From Limnohabitans sp. INBF002 (GTDB taxonomy: Bacteria; Pseudomonadota; Gammaproteobacteria; Burkholderiales; Burkholderiaceae_C), in assembly GCF_027924905.1 (NCBI RefSeq), contig NZ_AP027055.1, forward strand, positions 1,860,001 through 1,924,000: 64,000 bases of DNA, in the 5' to 3' direction. Position 1 is the stretch's first letter; every line of letters starts with the position of its first letter. Below, piece after piece: positions 45,171 through 53,909 of the stretch. Under the pieces are notes generated by a model. The model was not told the origin of the DNA. It searched no databases and saw only the letters and a program-made list of their open reading frames with translations. Position numbers and translations under genes: made by a program.

Positions 45171-45902
45171 TTAGGCCACACCGTTGGCGTGTGTTTCAAG
45201 CGCTTGGTCATGCGTTTGACCACGCGCGTCTAGCAAGCGCTTTTGGCTGTACACCGGTTGCTCAGGCAAATCGGCCAAATGCGTGGCATCCGCCCACCCT
45301 TGAATGTGCAGCCCACCATCGCGCCAAGCCACTTGGTTGAGGCCTGCATTGGGAATGTCACACACACGAGGCCCACTCAGCGACAAAGCTTGCGCATGAC
45401 GCCAGACCATGTCGAGGACGCCGCCATGTGTGACCACCACCACATGCTCACCGGCGTATTGCTGCGCCAGCTCTTGCAACGCGGCAATCACGCGGTCATG
45501 GAATGCTCGCGTGGTCTCCGCGCCTTCCACCGCCACATCGGCATCAAAGGCCAGCCAGCGCTGCCATGCCTCGGGGTGTTGCGCTTGGATATCGGGGCTG
45601 CGCATGCCTTCAAACACGCCGTAGCACTGCTCTCGCAGGCCCGTGTTCAAGATGCAGGTGTGCCCCAACACCTCGGCCACGGGTTGTGCGGTTTGTTGGG
45701 CGCGCAACAAATCGCTGCTGATCAGTCGGGTGGGCACACGGCCCTGCGCTTGCCATTCGGCAAAGGCTTGCGACATTCGGGTTTTCAAGCGCTGGGCTTG
45801 CGCAAAGCCCATGTCATTGAGTGGTACATCCAGCTGGCCTTGAAACCGCAGCTCTCGGTTCCATGCGGTTTCGCCGTGGCGAATGAGCAAAAAATCAGTC
45901 AC
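45171..45902 (-). CDS. histidine phosphatase (phosphoglycerate-mutase-like)
   Basis: This 243-residue protein has the catalytic LIRHGETAWNRELRFQGQLD motif, SDLLRAQQTAQPVAE and the second His in VVVVTHGGVLDMVWRH. It is of the GpmB/CobC-like branch; substrates in this family range widely, so mutase activity should not be assumed. The start is a GTG that overlaps the coaD stop by 3-4 nt, giving translational coupling. Confidence 0.9.
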   Translation of the reverse strand: MTDFLLIRHGETAWNRELRFQGQLDVPLNDMGFAQAQRLKTRMSQAFAEWQAQGRVPTRLISSDLLRAQQTAQPVAEVLGHTCILNTGLREQCYGVFEGMRSPDIQAQHPEAWQRWLAFDADVAVEGAETTRAFHDRVIAALQELAQQYAGEHVVVVTHGGVLDMVWRHAQALSLSGPRVCDIPNAGLNQVAWRDGGLHIQGWADATHLADLPEQPVYSQKRLLDARGQTHDQALETHANGVA

Positions 45903-46396
45903 TTCGCCGCACGCTTGGCCAACAAGCGCTTGTAAACACCCGCCGACACCAAGTTCTGGCCATCGTCACCCGCACCCAGCAAAGAGATTTCGCGCACAAA
46001 GGTGCTGGAGATGAATTGGTATTTGGCGCTGGGCGTGAGGAACACGGTTTCCACCTCGGGCATCAGCTCACGGTTCATGCCCGCGAGTTGAAACTCATAG
46101 TCAAAGTCGGTCACGGTGCGCACGCCGCGCACCATCACGGTGGCGTTGTGGCTGCGCACAAAATCGCGGGCCAAGCCGGTGAAGGGCACCACTTCCACTT
46201 GGGGATGCGCGGCCATGGCCTCACGTGCCATGTCCATGCGCTCATCCAAGGTAAACAGAGTTTTCTTGTGGTGCGCCGTGGCCACTGCCAAGATGACTTT
46301 GTCAAACATGGCCGCCGCACGCAACACGATGTCTTCATGGCCCAAGCTGATGGGGTCAAAGGTGCCGGGATAAATGGCCACAACTTGCTTGGACAT
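45899..46396 (-). CDS. coaD: phosphopantetheine adenylyltransferase
   Basis: This 165-residue enzyme makes dephospho-CoA. It has the nucleotidyltransferase start VVAIYPGTFDPISLGHEDIV (TxGH), VMVRGVRTVTDFDYEFQLAG and the second motif FISSTFVREISLLG. Length matches the family. It lies downstream of rsmD in the same direction, a common order, and is coupled to the phosphatase. Confidence 0.97.
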   Translation of the reverse strand: MSKQVVAIYPGTFDPISLGHEDIVLRAAAMFDKVILAVATAHHKKTLFTLDERMDMAREAMAAHPQVEVVPFTGLARDFVRSHNATVMVRGVRTVTDFDYEFQLAGMNRELMPEVETVFLTPSAKYQFISSTFVREISLLGAGDDGQNLVSAGVYKRLLAKRAAK

Positions 46397-46432
46397 GGGA
46401 CGCTCCTACGTATTTCTAAAAATCAAAACTGA

Positions 46433-47056
46433 TTATGCAATCCGGCGCAGCAGGTGGGCATGCACCGCCCCCGCCTTGAGGTGGCGGTGCAATGACAAGC
46501 CCATGGGCTCAAGCTGCTCATCCGTCCACGCCACAGGGGCTTCGAGGTACACATAGCCATCGGCCTTCACCGCTTTGGCGGCAGCTTGCAAAGCGGGCTC
46601 AAACAACCCGCCATCAAACGGCGGGTCGATGAAGATCAAATCCACGCTCGCTGCGCTGAGCTGCTTCAAGCAAGCCACGCCATCGGTGCGAAGCACATGT
46701 ACGTTGGTCGCCTTGAGGCGGTTCACTTGGGTGCTGAGCTGCGCCACCAAGGCGGGGTCAAGCTCACACACCTGCACATGGGCAGCACCGCGTGAAGCGG
46801 CTTCAAGGCCCAAAGCACCTGTGCCCGCAAATGGGTCCACACAGCGCCAGCCCAGCAGCGACTGGCCCAGCCAGTTGAACAAGGTCTCGCGCACGCGGTC
46901 GGGCGTGGGGCGCAGGCCGGGCTTCAGGGCCACGGGCAGTTTGGTGCGGCGCCATTCGCCGCCGATGATGCGCACCTCGCCTGCACCTTTGTGCCGTTTT
47001 TCAACGACGGGTTTGGCGGGGGTGGCATTGAAAGATTGTGGTGTGCGGGTTTTCAT
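46433..47056 (-). CDS. rsmD: 16S rRNA m2G966 methyltransferase RsmD
   Basis: This 207-residue enzyme methylates G966 of 16S rRNA. It shows VRIIGGEWRRTKLPVAL, PTPDRVRETLFNWL, the SAM motif CVDPFAGTGALGLEAASRGA and the catalytic DPPF. The chosen start MKTRTPQSFN leaves a 20-residue basic leader. It is divergent from ftsY by 30 bases, as in many proteobacteria. Confidence 0.95.
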   Translation of the reverse strand: MKTRTPQSFNATPAKPVVEKRHKGAGEVRIIGGEWRRTKLPVALKPGLRPTPDRVRETLFNWLGQSLLGWRCVDPFAGTGALGLEAASRGAAHVQVCELDPALVAQLSTQVNRLKATNVHVLRTDGVACLKQLSAASVDLIFIDPPFDGGLFEPALQAAAKAVKADGYVYLEAPVAWTDEQLEPMGLSLHRHLKAGAVHAHLLRRIA

Positions 47057-47086
47057 AGAATGGACTGATTCTAGAAACCCCCACAC

Positions 47087-48151
47087 ATGTTTAGCTTCTT
47101 CAAGAAAAAAATCACTGGCCAGCCTGCTACCGAAGCAACGGGCAACAGCACAGCCACACCTGCGAACACCTCGGCTAGCGCCGTCCCATCTGAAGTCACA
47201 CCACAACAGATGCCAGCCGAGCGTCCCCGCGCGAGCTGGATGGCCCGCTTAGGCCAAGGCCTGCGCCGCACCGGCCAAACCATCAGCACCGTGTTCACGG
47301 GCACCAAGATTGATGACGCGCTCTATGAAGAACTCGAAACTGCCCTGCTCATGGCCGATGCAGGCGTGCAAGCCACCGAGTATTTGCTGGCCGATTTGAA
47401 GAAACGCGTCAAAGACACCAGCACCACCGAGCCCTCCGCCGTCAAGGCGCTCTTGGCCGCTTCAATTGCCCAGCTACTCAAGCCTTTAGAAAAGCCCCTC
47501 ACCATCGGCGCGCACAAGCCCACCATCATCATGGTGGCTGGCGTCAATGGCGCAGGCAAAACCACCTCGATTGGCAAACTCACCCGCCATTTGAGCGACA
47601 GCGGTGCCTCGGTGCTGCTGGCTGCAGCCGACACCTTCCGCGCCGCGGCACGTGAACAACTCGCCGTTTGGGCCACACGCAACACGGTGGAGATCGTCAG
47701 CCAAGAAGGCGGCGACCCGGCTTCTGTGAGCTTTGATGCCGTCACCGCAGGCCGCGCACGCGGCAAAGACGTGGTGCTGGTCGACACCGCAGGCCGCCTG
47801 CCCACGCAGCTGCACCTAATGGAAGAGCTGAAAAAAATCAAACGTGTGGTGCAAAAGGCCGAAGCAACTGGACCACACGAAGTGTTGCTGGTGATTGACG
47901 GCAACACCGGCCAAAACGCCCTCGCGCAAGTGAAGGCGTTTGACGAAACGCTGGGTTTGACCGGCCTCATCGTCACCAAACTCGACGGCACCGCCAAAGG
48001 TGGCGTGCTGGCCGCCATTGCGCTTTGGGGCCAAGGCCGTGTGGCAGCGGGTGGCTCGGCCGTGCCGGTGTATTTCATCGGCGTGGGCGAAGCCGTGGAA
48101 GACCTGGAAACCTTCAACGCCCAAGAGTTTGCCGACGCCCTCTTGGGCTAA
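47087..48151 (+). CDS. ftsY: signal recognition particle receptor FtsY
   Basis: This 354-residue GTPase docks the SRP-ribosome complex at the membrane. It has a short N-terminal A region, the four-helix N domain (LGQGLRRTGQTISTVFTGTK), the G1 loop GVNGAGKTTSIGKLTRHLSD, the VLVDTAGRLPTQLHLMEEL segment and TKLDGTAKGGVLAAIALWG. Length is shorter than in E. coli because the acidic A domain is reduced. Confidence 0.96.
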   Translation: MFSFFKKKITGQPATEATGNSTATPANTSASAVPSEVTPQQMPAERPRASWMARLGQGLRRTGQTISTVFTGTKIDDALYEELETALLMADAGVQATEYLLADLKKRVKDTSTTEPSAVKALLAASIAQLLKPLEKPLTIGAHKPTIIMVAGVNGAGKTTSIGKLTRHLSDSGASVLLAAADTFRAAAREQLAVWATRNTVEIVSQEGGDPASVSFDAVTAGRARGKDVVLVDTAGRLPTQLHLMEELKKIKRVVQKAEATGPHEVLLVIDGNTGQNALAQVKAFDETLGLTGLIVTKLDGTAKGGVLAAIALWGQGRVAAGGSAVPVYFIGVGEAVEDLETFNAQEFADALLG

Positions 48152-48156
48152 GCTAT

Positions 48157-48381
48157 TCAGGGCTTTAAAACGCCCTTCAGGCTATCGCGCCAGCGGCCAC
48201 AACGTTCATGCGCCTCCACCACGGGGTAACTGTCCATGCGGCCCTGCTTGCGCGTGAGCGGCGGCTGAATGTAGTAGCCCAAACCACAACGCAGCTGAGT
48301 TTCGGATGAGTCGGAATTCAGCACATGCGCGCAGCTCTTGCAGCACTGCATGGTAATTCGCTCCAAGGTCATGGGGGGCAT
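48157..48381 (-). CDS. small Cys-containing hypothetical protein
   Basis: This 74-residue protein has cysteines in QCCKSCAHV, RCGLGYY and RCGRWRD, a spacing that could hold a zinc or iron ion. AAGGAG lies 6 bases before the ATG, so translation should be efficient. I do not recognise a named family. It is convergent with ftsY (5-base gap) and divergent from rpoH, sharing the intergenic region that holds the CIRCE element. Confidence 0.72.
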   Translation of the reverse strand: MPPMTLERITMQCCKSCAHVLNSDSSETQLRCGLGYYIQPPLTRKQGRMDSYPVVEAHERCGRWRDSLKGVLKP

Positions 48382-48482
48382 AAAGGGCTCCTTAAATACT
48401 GTGATTATTTTCAGTATATGTTAAAAAACACAGTACTCAAAGCGAACCTTTACCAAGGGTTAACCCATAAACTTAGCAGGGT

Positions 48483-48512
48483 TTAGCACTCTTAATGCAG
48501 GAGTGCTAATAT
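48483..48512 (+). promoter_or_regulatory. CIRCE operator (HrcA site) overlapping the rpoH promoter
   Basis: TTAGCACTC (48483-48491), a 9-base spacer and GAGTGCTAA (48501-48509) exactly match the CIRCE consensus. A TAATAT -10-like hexamer (48507-48512) overlaps its right arm. The rpoH start is 34 bases downstream. HrcA, which binds CIRCE, is encoded at 32275-33276. Confidence 0.93.
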
Positions 48513-48542
48513 ACGTTTTAGTTATCCGAAAGGACTAATTCC

Positions 48543-49466
48543 ATGACTGCAATCACCCATCAGCCACTCGCTATGACCAACCCTTGGGGCTTGGTTCCGT
48601 CGCTGGGCAACTTGGATGCCTACATCACCGCTGCCAACCGTTTGCCTATGCTCACGCTAGAGCAAGAGCAGGAGTTTGCGCGTCAACTCAAAGACAACAA
48701 CGACATCGAAGCCGCTGGAAAGCTGGTGCTCTCGCACCTGCGTTTGGTGGTCTCGGTGTCGCGCCAATACTTGGGCTACGGTCTGCCACACGCCGACCTG
48801 ATTCAAGAAGGCAACATCGGCTTGATGAAAGCCGTCAAACGCTTTGACCCTGACCAAGGCGTGCGTTTGGTGAGCTACGCCATGCACTGGATCAAGGCCG
48901 AGATTCACGAATACATCTTGAAAAACTGGCGCATGGTCAAAGTGGCCACCACCAAAGCCCAGCGCAAACTGTTTTTCAACCTGCGCTCCATGAAACAAGG
49001 CTTCAAGGCTGACGCAGCCGATGCCACACACCGCAACACCCTCAACCCACAAGAGGTGAACGCGGTCGCGACCAAACTCAACGTCAAACCCGAAGAAGTG
49101 CTGGAGATGGAAATGCGCATGTCCGGCGGCGACGTGCTGCTTGACCCCACACCCAACGAAGACAGCGACGAAGCCTTTGGCCCCATCGCTTATTTGACTG
49201 ACACCAACCACGAGCCCACCGCCATGATGGCCGCGCACCAGCGCGATGTACTGGCGTCTGACGGCATTGCCGCAGCACTGAACGTGCTCGACGAGCGCAG
49301 CCGCCGCATCGTGGAAGAGCGCTGGCTCAAAGTGCAAGACAACGGCTCGGGCGGCATGACGCTGCACGACTTGGCCGCTGAATACGGCGTGAGCGCTGAG
49401 CGCATCCGCCAAATCGAAGTCGCTGCCATGAAGAAAATGAAAGCGGCGCTGGCTGAATACGCGTAA
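48543..49466 (+). CDS. rpoH: RNA polymerase heat-shock sigma factor (sigma-32)
   Basis: This 307-residue sigma factor shows region 2 (LVLSHLRLVVSVSRQYLGYG, LIQEGNIGLMKAVKRFDPDQ), the RpoH box QRKLFFNLR at 140-148 that distinguishes RpoH from other sigmas, and region 4 (LHDLAAEYGVSAERIRQIEV). It directs transcription of chaperone and protease genes. The CIRCE in its promoter predicts repression by HrcA when GroEL is free. It is convergent with SCO1 and is followed by a terminator. Confidence 0.97.
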   Translation: MTAITHQPLAMTNPWGLVPSLGNLDAYITAANRLPMLTLEQEQEFARQLKDNNDIEAAGKLVLSHLRLVVSVSRQYLGYGLPHADLIQEGNIGLMKAVKRFDPDQGVRLVSYAMHWIKAEIHEYILKNWRMVKVATTKAQRKLFFNLRSMKQGFKADAADATHRNTLNPQEVNAVATKLNVKPEEVLEMEMRMSGGDVLLDPTPNEDSDEAFGPIAYLTDTNHEPTAMMAAHQRDVLASDGIAAALNVLDERSRRIVEERWLKVQDNGSGGMTLHDLAAEYGVSAERIRQIEVAAMKKMKAALAEYA

Positions 49467-49484
49467 AGCAAACCAACCAACGCA

Positions 49485-49519
49485 AAGGGCCGCCATGCAA
49501 AACATGGCGGCCCTTTTTG
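49485..49519. terminator. bidirectional terminator rpoH/SCO1
   Basis: A 14-bp stem AAAGGGCCGCCATG/CATGGCGGCCCTTT with a 5-base loop, T-tracts both ways, between convergent genes. Confidence 0.93.
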
Positions 49520-49539
49520 TTTAGCTCAAGCCAACAGCG

Positions 49540-50136
49540 TCAAGGCGTTGTTTTCAGCAAAGTCTGAATGTCCTGCGCCAACACCTGCGGGCCCACACCA
49601 TAGCGGCTGTAGAGACGCAAGTTGCCTTGGGTGTCGTACACATAGCTACCGGCAGAGTGGTCCATGGTGTAGCTGGTGGGCGTTTTGCCATCCACCTTTT
49701 TGTAATAAATCTTGTAGTCCTTGGCAACCACTGCCAATTGCTCAGGTGTGGGAATGAACGCTACAAATGTGGGATCGAAGTTGGCCATGTAGGCCTTGAG
49801 CAATTCTGCTGTGTCACGTGCGGGGTCCACCGTCACAAACACGCCTTGTAGCTTGTCACCATCGGCACCCATCAAGCGCTTCACTTCAGCTAGCTCCACC
49901 ATCGAGGTAGGACACACATCAGGGCATTGCGTGTAGCCAAAAAACAGCACCACCACTTTGCCTTTGAAATCAGAGAGGCTGCGGCTTTGGCTGTTGTGGT
50001 CGGTCAGGGTGAAGCCCTTGGCGTAGTCGGCACCCGTGATGTCGATGGCGTTGAACTTTGGCTTATCGGGGCTGCACGCCACCAAGGCGAACACGGCCAA
50101 GGCAGACAACAAATATCGGCGTGTGTGTGAAAACAT
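49540..50136 (-). CDS. SCO1/SenC copper chaperone
   Basis: This 198-residue lipoprotein has the lipobox LVAC near residue 21, the copper-binding CPDVC in FFGYTQCPDVCPTSMVELAE and the conserved His in TSYTMDHSAGSYVYD. SCO proteins deliver copper to the CuA site of cytochrome oxidase subunit II. Its start overlaps the ctaB stop by 1 base. It is the last gene of the leftward cox cluster. Confidence 0.95.
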   Translation of the reverse strand: MFSHTRRYLLSALAVFALVACSPDKPKFNAIDITGADYAKGFTLTDHNSQSRSLSDFKGKVVVLFFGYTQCPDVCPTSMVELAEVKRLMGADGDKLQGVFVTVDPARDTAELLKAYMANFDPTFVAFIPTPEQLAVVAKDYKIYYKKVDGKTPTSYTMDHSAGSYVYDTQGNLRLYSRYGVGPQVLAQDIQTLLKTTP

Positions 50137-51023
50137 CAGAGGTAATGGTCAATCAAAAGCGCTGCAAACAACAGGCTGAGGTGAATCAAAGAAAAGCGAA
50201 AGGTCTTGCGTGCCAGCTCATCCGAGTAATTGCGCCACAAGGCCCAGCCGTAGCCGCAAAATCCTAGACTCAAAATCACTGCGCTCACCAAATAGAACCA
50301 GCCGCTCATGCGATAGATGAAAGGCATCAAGCAAGCCGCAAACAACACAAAGGTGTAGAGCAGAATTTGCAAACGCGTGAATTCATTGCCGTGTGTCACA
50401 GGCAGCATGGGCAAGCCAGACTTGCGGTAGTCTTCCACGCGGTACAAGGCCAACGCCCAAAAATGCGGCGGCGTCCACAAGAAAATGATGAGAAACAAAA
50501 TCAAAGCCTCGGGGCTCACCTCACCCGCCATGGCGGCCCAGCCCAACACCGGTGGCATGGCCCCTGATGCACCACCAATCACAATGTTTTGTGGGGTGAG
50601 TGGCTTCAAGATGACGGTGTAAACCACCGCATAGCCCACAAAGGTGGCGAAGGTCAGCCACATGGTGAGCGGGTTCACCCACACATACAAAATGAACGAA
50701 CCCACAGCGCACATGAGCGTGGAAAACAGCAAGGTCTCACGGTCGCTTAACTCACCTTTGGCCGTCGGCCGCCAAGCGGTGCGCTTCATGCGTGAATCAA
50801 TGCCCTTCTCCACCAAGCAATTAAAGGCGGCGGCGGCGCCGGCCACAAACCAAATGCCCAAACACGCCAGCAGTGCCAACTGCACCTCAGGCCAAGACGG
50901 CACACCGGGCACGGCCAAGACCATGCCGATCAGGGCACAAAACACAATGAGTTGAATCACGCGCGGTTTGGTCAGCGCATTGAACTGGCGCAAGCGAGAC
51001 ATGAAAGGGGAAGCGAGGCTCAT
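50136..51023 (-). CDS. ctaB: protoheme IX farnesyltransferase (heme O synthase)
   Basis: This 295-residue UbiA-family membrane enzyme makes heme O, the precursor of heme A. It has about nine membrane segments, the prenyl-diphosphate site [16 protein letters not shown] (N-x3-E-x3-D, where the middle D of the usual motif is E), and [20 protein letters not shown] at the start. It lies between ctaA and SCO1. Confidence 0.95.
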   Translation of the reverse strand: MSLASPFMSRLRQFNALTKPRVIQLIVFCALIGMVLAVPGVPSWPEVQLALLACLGIWFVAGAAAAFNCLVEKGIDSRMKRTAWRPTAKGELSDRETLLFSTLMCAVGSFILYVWVNPLTMWLTFATFVGYAVVYTVILKPLTPQNIVIGGASGAMPPVLGWAAMAGEVSPEALILFLIIFLWTPPHFWALALYRVEDYRKSGLPMLPVTHGNEFTRLQILLYTFVLFAACLMPFIYRMSGWFYLVSAVILSLGFCGYGWALWRNYSDELARKTFRFSLIHLSLLFAALLIDHYL

Positions 51024-51042
51024 AAACAGGGTCTCTTCACAA

Positions 51043-52167
51043 TCAATTCAACACCGTGCTGCGCGAGGCACGCGCACCGGTCAAGATCCACATCAACACC
51101 ACCACCAGCGCCGCAGCGCCACCGGTGTGCAACACAGCAGCCGCCAAAGGCCAATCGAACACGACGTTCGACAAACCGGTGAGCAGCTGCAGCAACAAGC
51201 AAGAGAGCAACACATGCGCAGCCATCTTCAAAGCCGGCACCCGGTGCAAAGAAAAGGCCAAGCCAGCCAGATAAACCAGCACCACATAAGCAGCCAAACG
51301 ATGCGCATAGTGAATGGCTGTCAGCGACTCAAACACCAAGGGCTGACCCGACGCATCTAAGCCTAAGTGTCGCCACAAAGTAAAGCCTTGTTCAAAGTTC
51401 ATCAGCGGCCACCAACTGTTTTGGCACATTGGAAACGTGTTGCATGCCAGCACCGCGTAGTTGGTGCTGACCCAACCGCCCAACAGCACCTGCACCGTCA
51501 ACAGCAACAAGCCCAGCAGCGTGGCGCCAAACAAACCAGGGCGCAACAAAATGGACTGACTACGCGCACTGCCTAAAAGCTGACGTTGCACCTGCATCGT
51601 GAGCAATGCGAGCAACACCAGACCGCCCATCAAGTGCAAGGTGACGATGAGCGGAAACAATTTCATGGTGACCGTCAAAGCACCAAACGCACCTTGCACA
51701 CAGACCCAGACCAATGTGAACGTGGGCCACAGCACACCAGAGGTTGCATCGCCACGCCTACGGCGCACCCACGAAAATGCCGTCAAGGTCAATATCAGCC
51801 CACCCACCGCCATGGCCATGTAGCGATGAATCATTTCAATCCATGCTTTGGTGTGTGTCACGGGGCCATGTGGCATTTGGCTCTGCTCTAAGGCAATGGC
51901 AGACTGGGCACCCACAGGGCTGGCGTGGCCGTAGCAGCCTGGCCAGTCTGGGCAACCCAAACCTGAATCAGTCAACCGCGTGAACGCGCCGAACAGTACC
52001 AAATCAAACGTGATGAACAAGGTGATCACCGTCAGCGCCTGCACACGGCGCGCCGTTGAGGCCTGCGGGTTGCGCAACCACACCCAACACAGCGGCACCA
52101 TGGCCACCAAAGCGCCCATGATGAGCAGGTGTAACACCGGCGTGAGGTTGTACAGGCTTTCAGTCAT
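51043..52167 (-). CDS. ctaA: heme A synthase
   Basis: This 374-residue COX15/CtaA-family membrane protein oxidises heme O to heme A. It has about eight membrane segments, the conserved [20 protein letters not shown] loop and the histidines in [13 protein letters not shown] and [12 protein letters not shown]. It follows the Sco-like gene by 28 bases and precedes ctaB by 19. Confidence 0.95.
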   Translation of the reverse strand: MTESLYNLTPVLHLLIMGALVAMVPLCWVWLRNPQASTARRVQALTVITLFITFDLVLFGAFTRLTDSGLGCPDWPGCYGHASPVGAQSAIALEQSQMPHGPVTHTKAWIEMIHRYMAMAVGGLILTLTAFSWVRRRRGDATSGVLWPTFTLVWVCVQGAFGALTVTMKLFPLIVTLHLMGGLVLLALLTMQVQRQLLGSARSQSILLRPGLFGATLLGLLLLTVQVLLGGWVSTNYAVLACNTFPMCQNSWWPLMNFEQGFTLWRHLGLDASGQPLVFESLTAIHYAHRLAAYVVLVYLAGLAFSLHRVPALKMAAHVLLSCLLLQLLTGLSNVVFDWPLAAAVLHTGGAAALVVVLMWILTGARASRSTVLN

Positions 52168-52195
52168 GTGTATGAGGTTTGAACGCTACGAGGCC

Positions 52196-52888
52196 TTAAC
52201 GGCCAGCCTCATCCCACGAAGCGGCGGCACGCAACAAACGTTCAATGTCACGCTTGGTTTTCAAAGCCGCTTCAGGACTGAGCTTGGCAGGGAAACGCAT
52301 CATCCATTGACCATGCGGATCGACCAAATACAAATGGTCTTGTAAAGCTTGTCCTTCGGCGGGCTGTAGCCATTGCGCCAAGGCATCGGGATTCACGCGC
52401 AACACCGTGGCTTCTTTCAGGCCGGGCATGATGCTGCTAGGAATGTCTGCGCTGTCAGAGACCAGCCACACCCAATCGGTGCGTGCACGGTCTTTGCCGA
52501 GGCCCGCCAAGATTTGACGCTGCAGGTACAGCTGTTGTTGGCAATCGGCTTGGCAATCGCCGCCACTCACGCTGATCAAGAGCCATTGGCCTTTGAGCGA
52601 GGGCAGTTGCAACACATCGCCATTCAATGCTTGGGCTTTCACATCGGGCAAGGCGCGCACAGGCTCAATCAAATCGCCAAAGTTGCGACGACCTTCGGGA
52701 CGCACCACGTAATACGTGAAGTACGACGCCACCACGGGAGCTGCACAGATAAGCAGCACCAAGATCATGCGCAAGCGGCCCATGGCCGTGCGCTTGGCCT
52801 CTGTATGCAGCGCATCTGAGGGCGAAGGCAAGTCATACACCGTCATGCCCAAGGGGTGCTGAGATTTAGAGCGAGGAGCGTCTTGCAT
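52196..52888 (-). CDS. membrane-anchored Sco-like thioredoxin-fold protein
   Basis: This 230-residue protein has one N-terminal membrane helix (about 40-60; RMILVLLICAAPVVASYFTY) and a periplasmic domain with CQADC, the CxxxC layout of copper chaperones, in SGGDCQADCQQQLYLQRQIL, and DHLYLVDPHGQWMMRF in the position of the SCO His segment. It resembles SCO proteins but lacks CPDVC. It probably assists copper or redox steps in oxidase assembly. It overlaps SURF1 by 23 bases. Confidence 0.8.
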   Translation of the reverse strand: MQDAPRSKSQHPLGMTVYDLPSPSDALHTEAKRTAMGRLRMILVLLICAAPVVASYFTYYVVRPEGRRNFGDLIEPVRALPDVKAQALNGDVLQLPSLKGQWLLISVSGGDCQADCQQQLYLQRQILAGLGKDRARTDWVWLVSDSADIPSSIMPGLKEATVLRVNPDALAQWLQPAEGQALQDHLYLVDPHGQWMMRFPAKLSPEAALKTKRDIERLLRAAASWDEAGR

Positions 52889-53639
52889 GGCGATAAGGTT
52901 GAATGAATTGGAACCAAATGTAGAGCATCAGCTGCAGCGCGGCGAGCGCAAACCACTGAAAAGCATAAGCCAAGTTTTTTTCGACCCCTGCCACAATTTC
53001 TGGCCAGTCACGCAGCAAACCTTCAGAGGCTGAATCGGTTTGCAACACAACAGCGGCGAATGCCCCACCTGTTTGAGCGGCATAGGCTTCTAGGTTCAGA
53101 TTTTGCCGAATCTTCGAAGGCACTGATGCCTGTGTTGTCACTTCTGGCTCGCTACTCAAGGCCATCAAATTCGAAGGCGGTGGCGCAATGCGCCCATACA
53201 CTTGCACCACACCTGAAGGGGTTTGAATCGCGGGCAGCAGGGTTCTGTCCAACTGGTGACGAGGCACCCAACCGCGCTGCACCAACACACGCGTCGAGGC
53301 GTTCAACTGCAGCGGTGTTAGCACCCAAAATCCAGCCCGCCCGTTCATGGGTCGGTTATCCAAATACACGGTGTGCTCTGGCAACCATTCCCCTTGTAGC
53401 GCAACACGCTGATGCAACTGTTCAAACTGTGCAGGTTGCGCCAACAAAGCGGCTGTATCGCGCACAGGCGAGGTCATCTGCGCCACGATGGCGGCATGAC
53501 GGGCTTCTTTTTCAGCCGCACGCGACAGCTGCCATAACCCTAAACGCACTGTCAAAGCCACCCCCACCAGCATGGCCAGTGTCACCCATGCAAAAGCACG
53601 GGTGCGTGGGATGGAGATAATGATGCGCATGAAATTCAT
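52866..53639 (-). CDS. SURF1-family oxidase assembly protein
   Basis: This 257-residue protein has membrane helices at both ends (about 12-32 and 225-245), LTVRLGLWQLSRAAEKEARH, GEWLPEHTVYLDNRPMNGRA and GFWVLTPL, the SURF1 pattern. SURF1 helps insert heme A into subunit I. The start is uncertain: ATGs at 53639 and 53630 both overlap the start of the divergent DUF2909 gene, and no strong SD is seen. Confidence 0.87.
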   Translation of the reverse strand: MNFMRIIISIPRTRAFAWVTLAMLVGVALTVRLGLWQLSRAAEKEARHAAIVAQMTSPVRDTAALLAQPAQFEQLHQRVALQGEWLPEHTVYLDNRPMNGRAGFWVLTPLQLNASTRVLVQRGWVPRHQLDRTLLPAIQTPSGVVQVYGRIAPPPSNLMALSSEPEVTTQASVPSKIRQNLNLEAYAAQTGGAFAAVVLQTDSASEGLLRDWPEIVAGVEKNLAYAFQWFALAALQLMLYIWFQFIQPYRHARRSSL

Positions 53640-53850
53640 TGTTGCACTTGCCTTCTTAGCCATTCTCGCCAGCTTGGGTTCTGCCCTGGTCTTCATGATG
53701 CGCAATGGGCGCAGCGGCAAAACACAGTCGGGCCACATGGTGAAAGCTTTGGGGCTTCGGGTGGGTATTTCGATTGTCTTGTTTATTTGTATTTTGATAG
53801 GGTGGCATCTGGGCTACATACAGCCCACAGGCATTGCACCTGGGCAGTAA
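53623..53850 (+). CDS. twin-transmembrane DUF2909 protein
   Basis: This 75-residue protein has two membrane helices (FIVALAFLAILASLGSALVF and GISIVLFICILIGWHLGYI) joined by a short basic loop, the DUF2909 layout seen inside beta-proteobacterial cox clusters. It is the only gene of this cluster on the plus strand. GGAG lies 6 bases before the chosen ATG, and its start overlaps the start of SURF1. The function is unknown, though oxidase assembly is likely. Confidence 0.82.
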   Translation: MRMKFIVALAFLAILASLGSALVFMMRNGRSGKTQSGHMVKALGLRVGISIVLFICILIGWHLGYIQPTGIAPGQ

Positions 53851-53867
53851 AACTACATCACCAAAAA

Positions 53868-53891
53868 CAAAGGCCGCACATGCGGCCTTTG
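53868..53891. terminator. bidirectional terminator DUF2909/ctaE
   Basis: Stem CAAAGGCCGC/GCGGCCTTTG with a 4-base loop, between convergent genes. Confidence 0.85.
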
Positions 53892-53909
53892 TTGCATTCA
53901 AGCAGGCAG

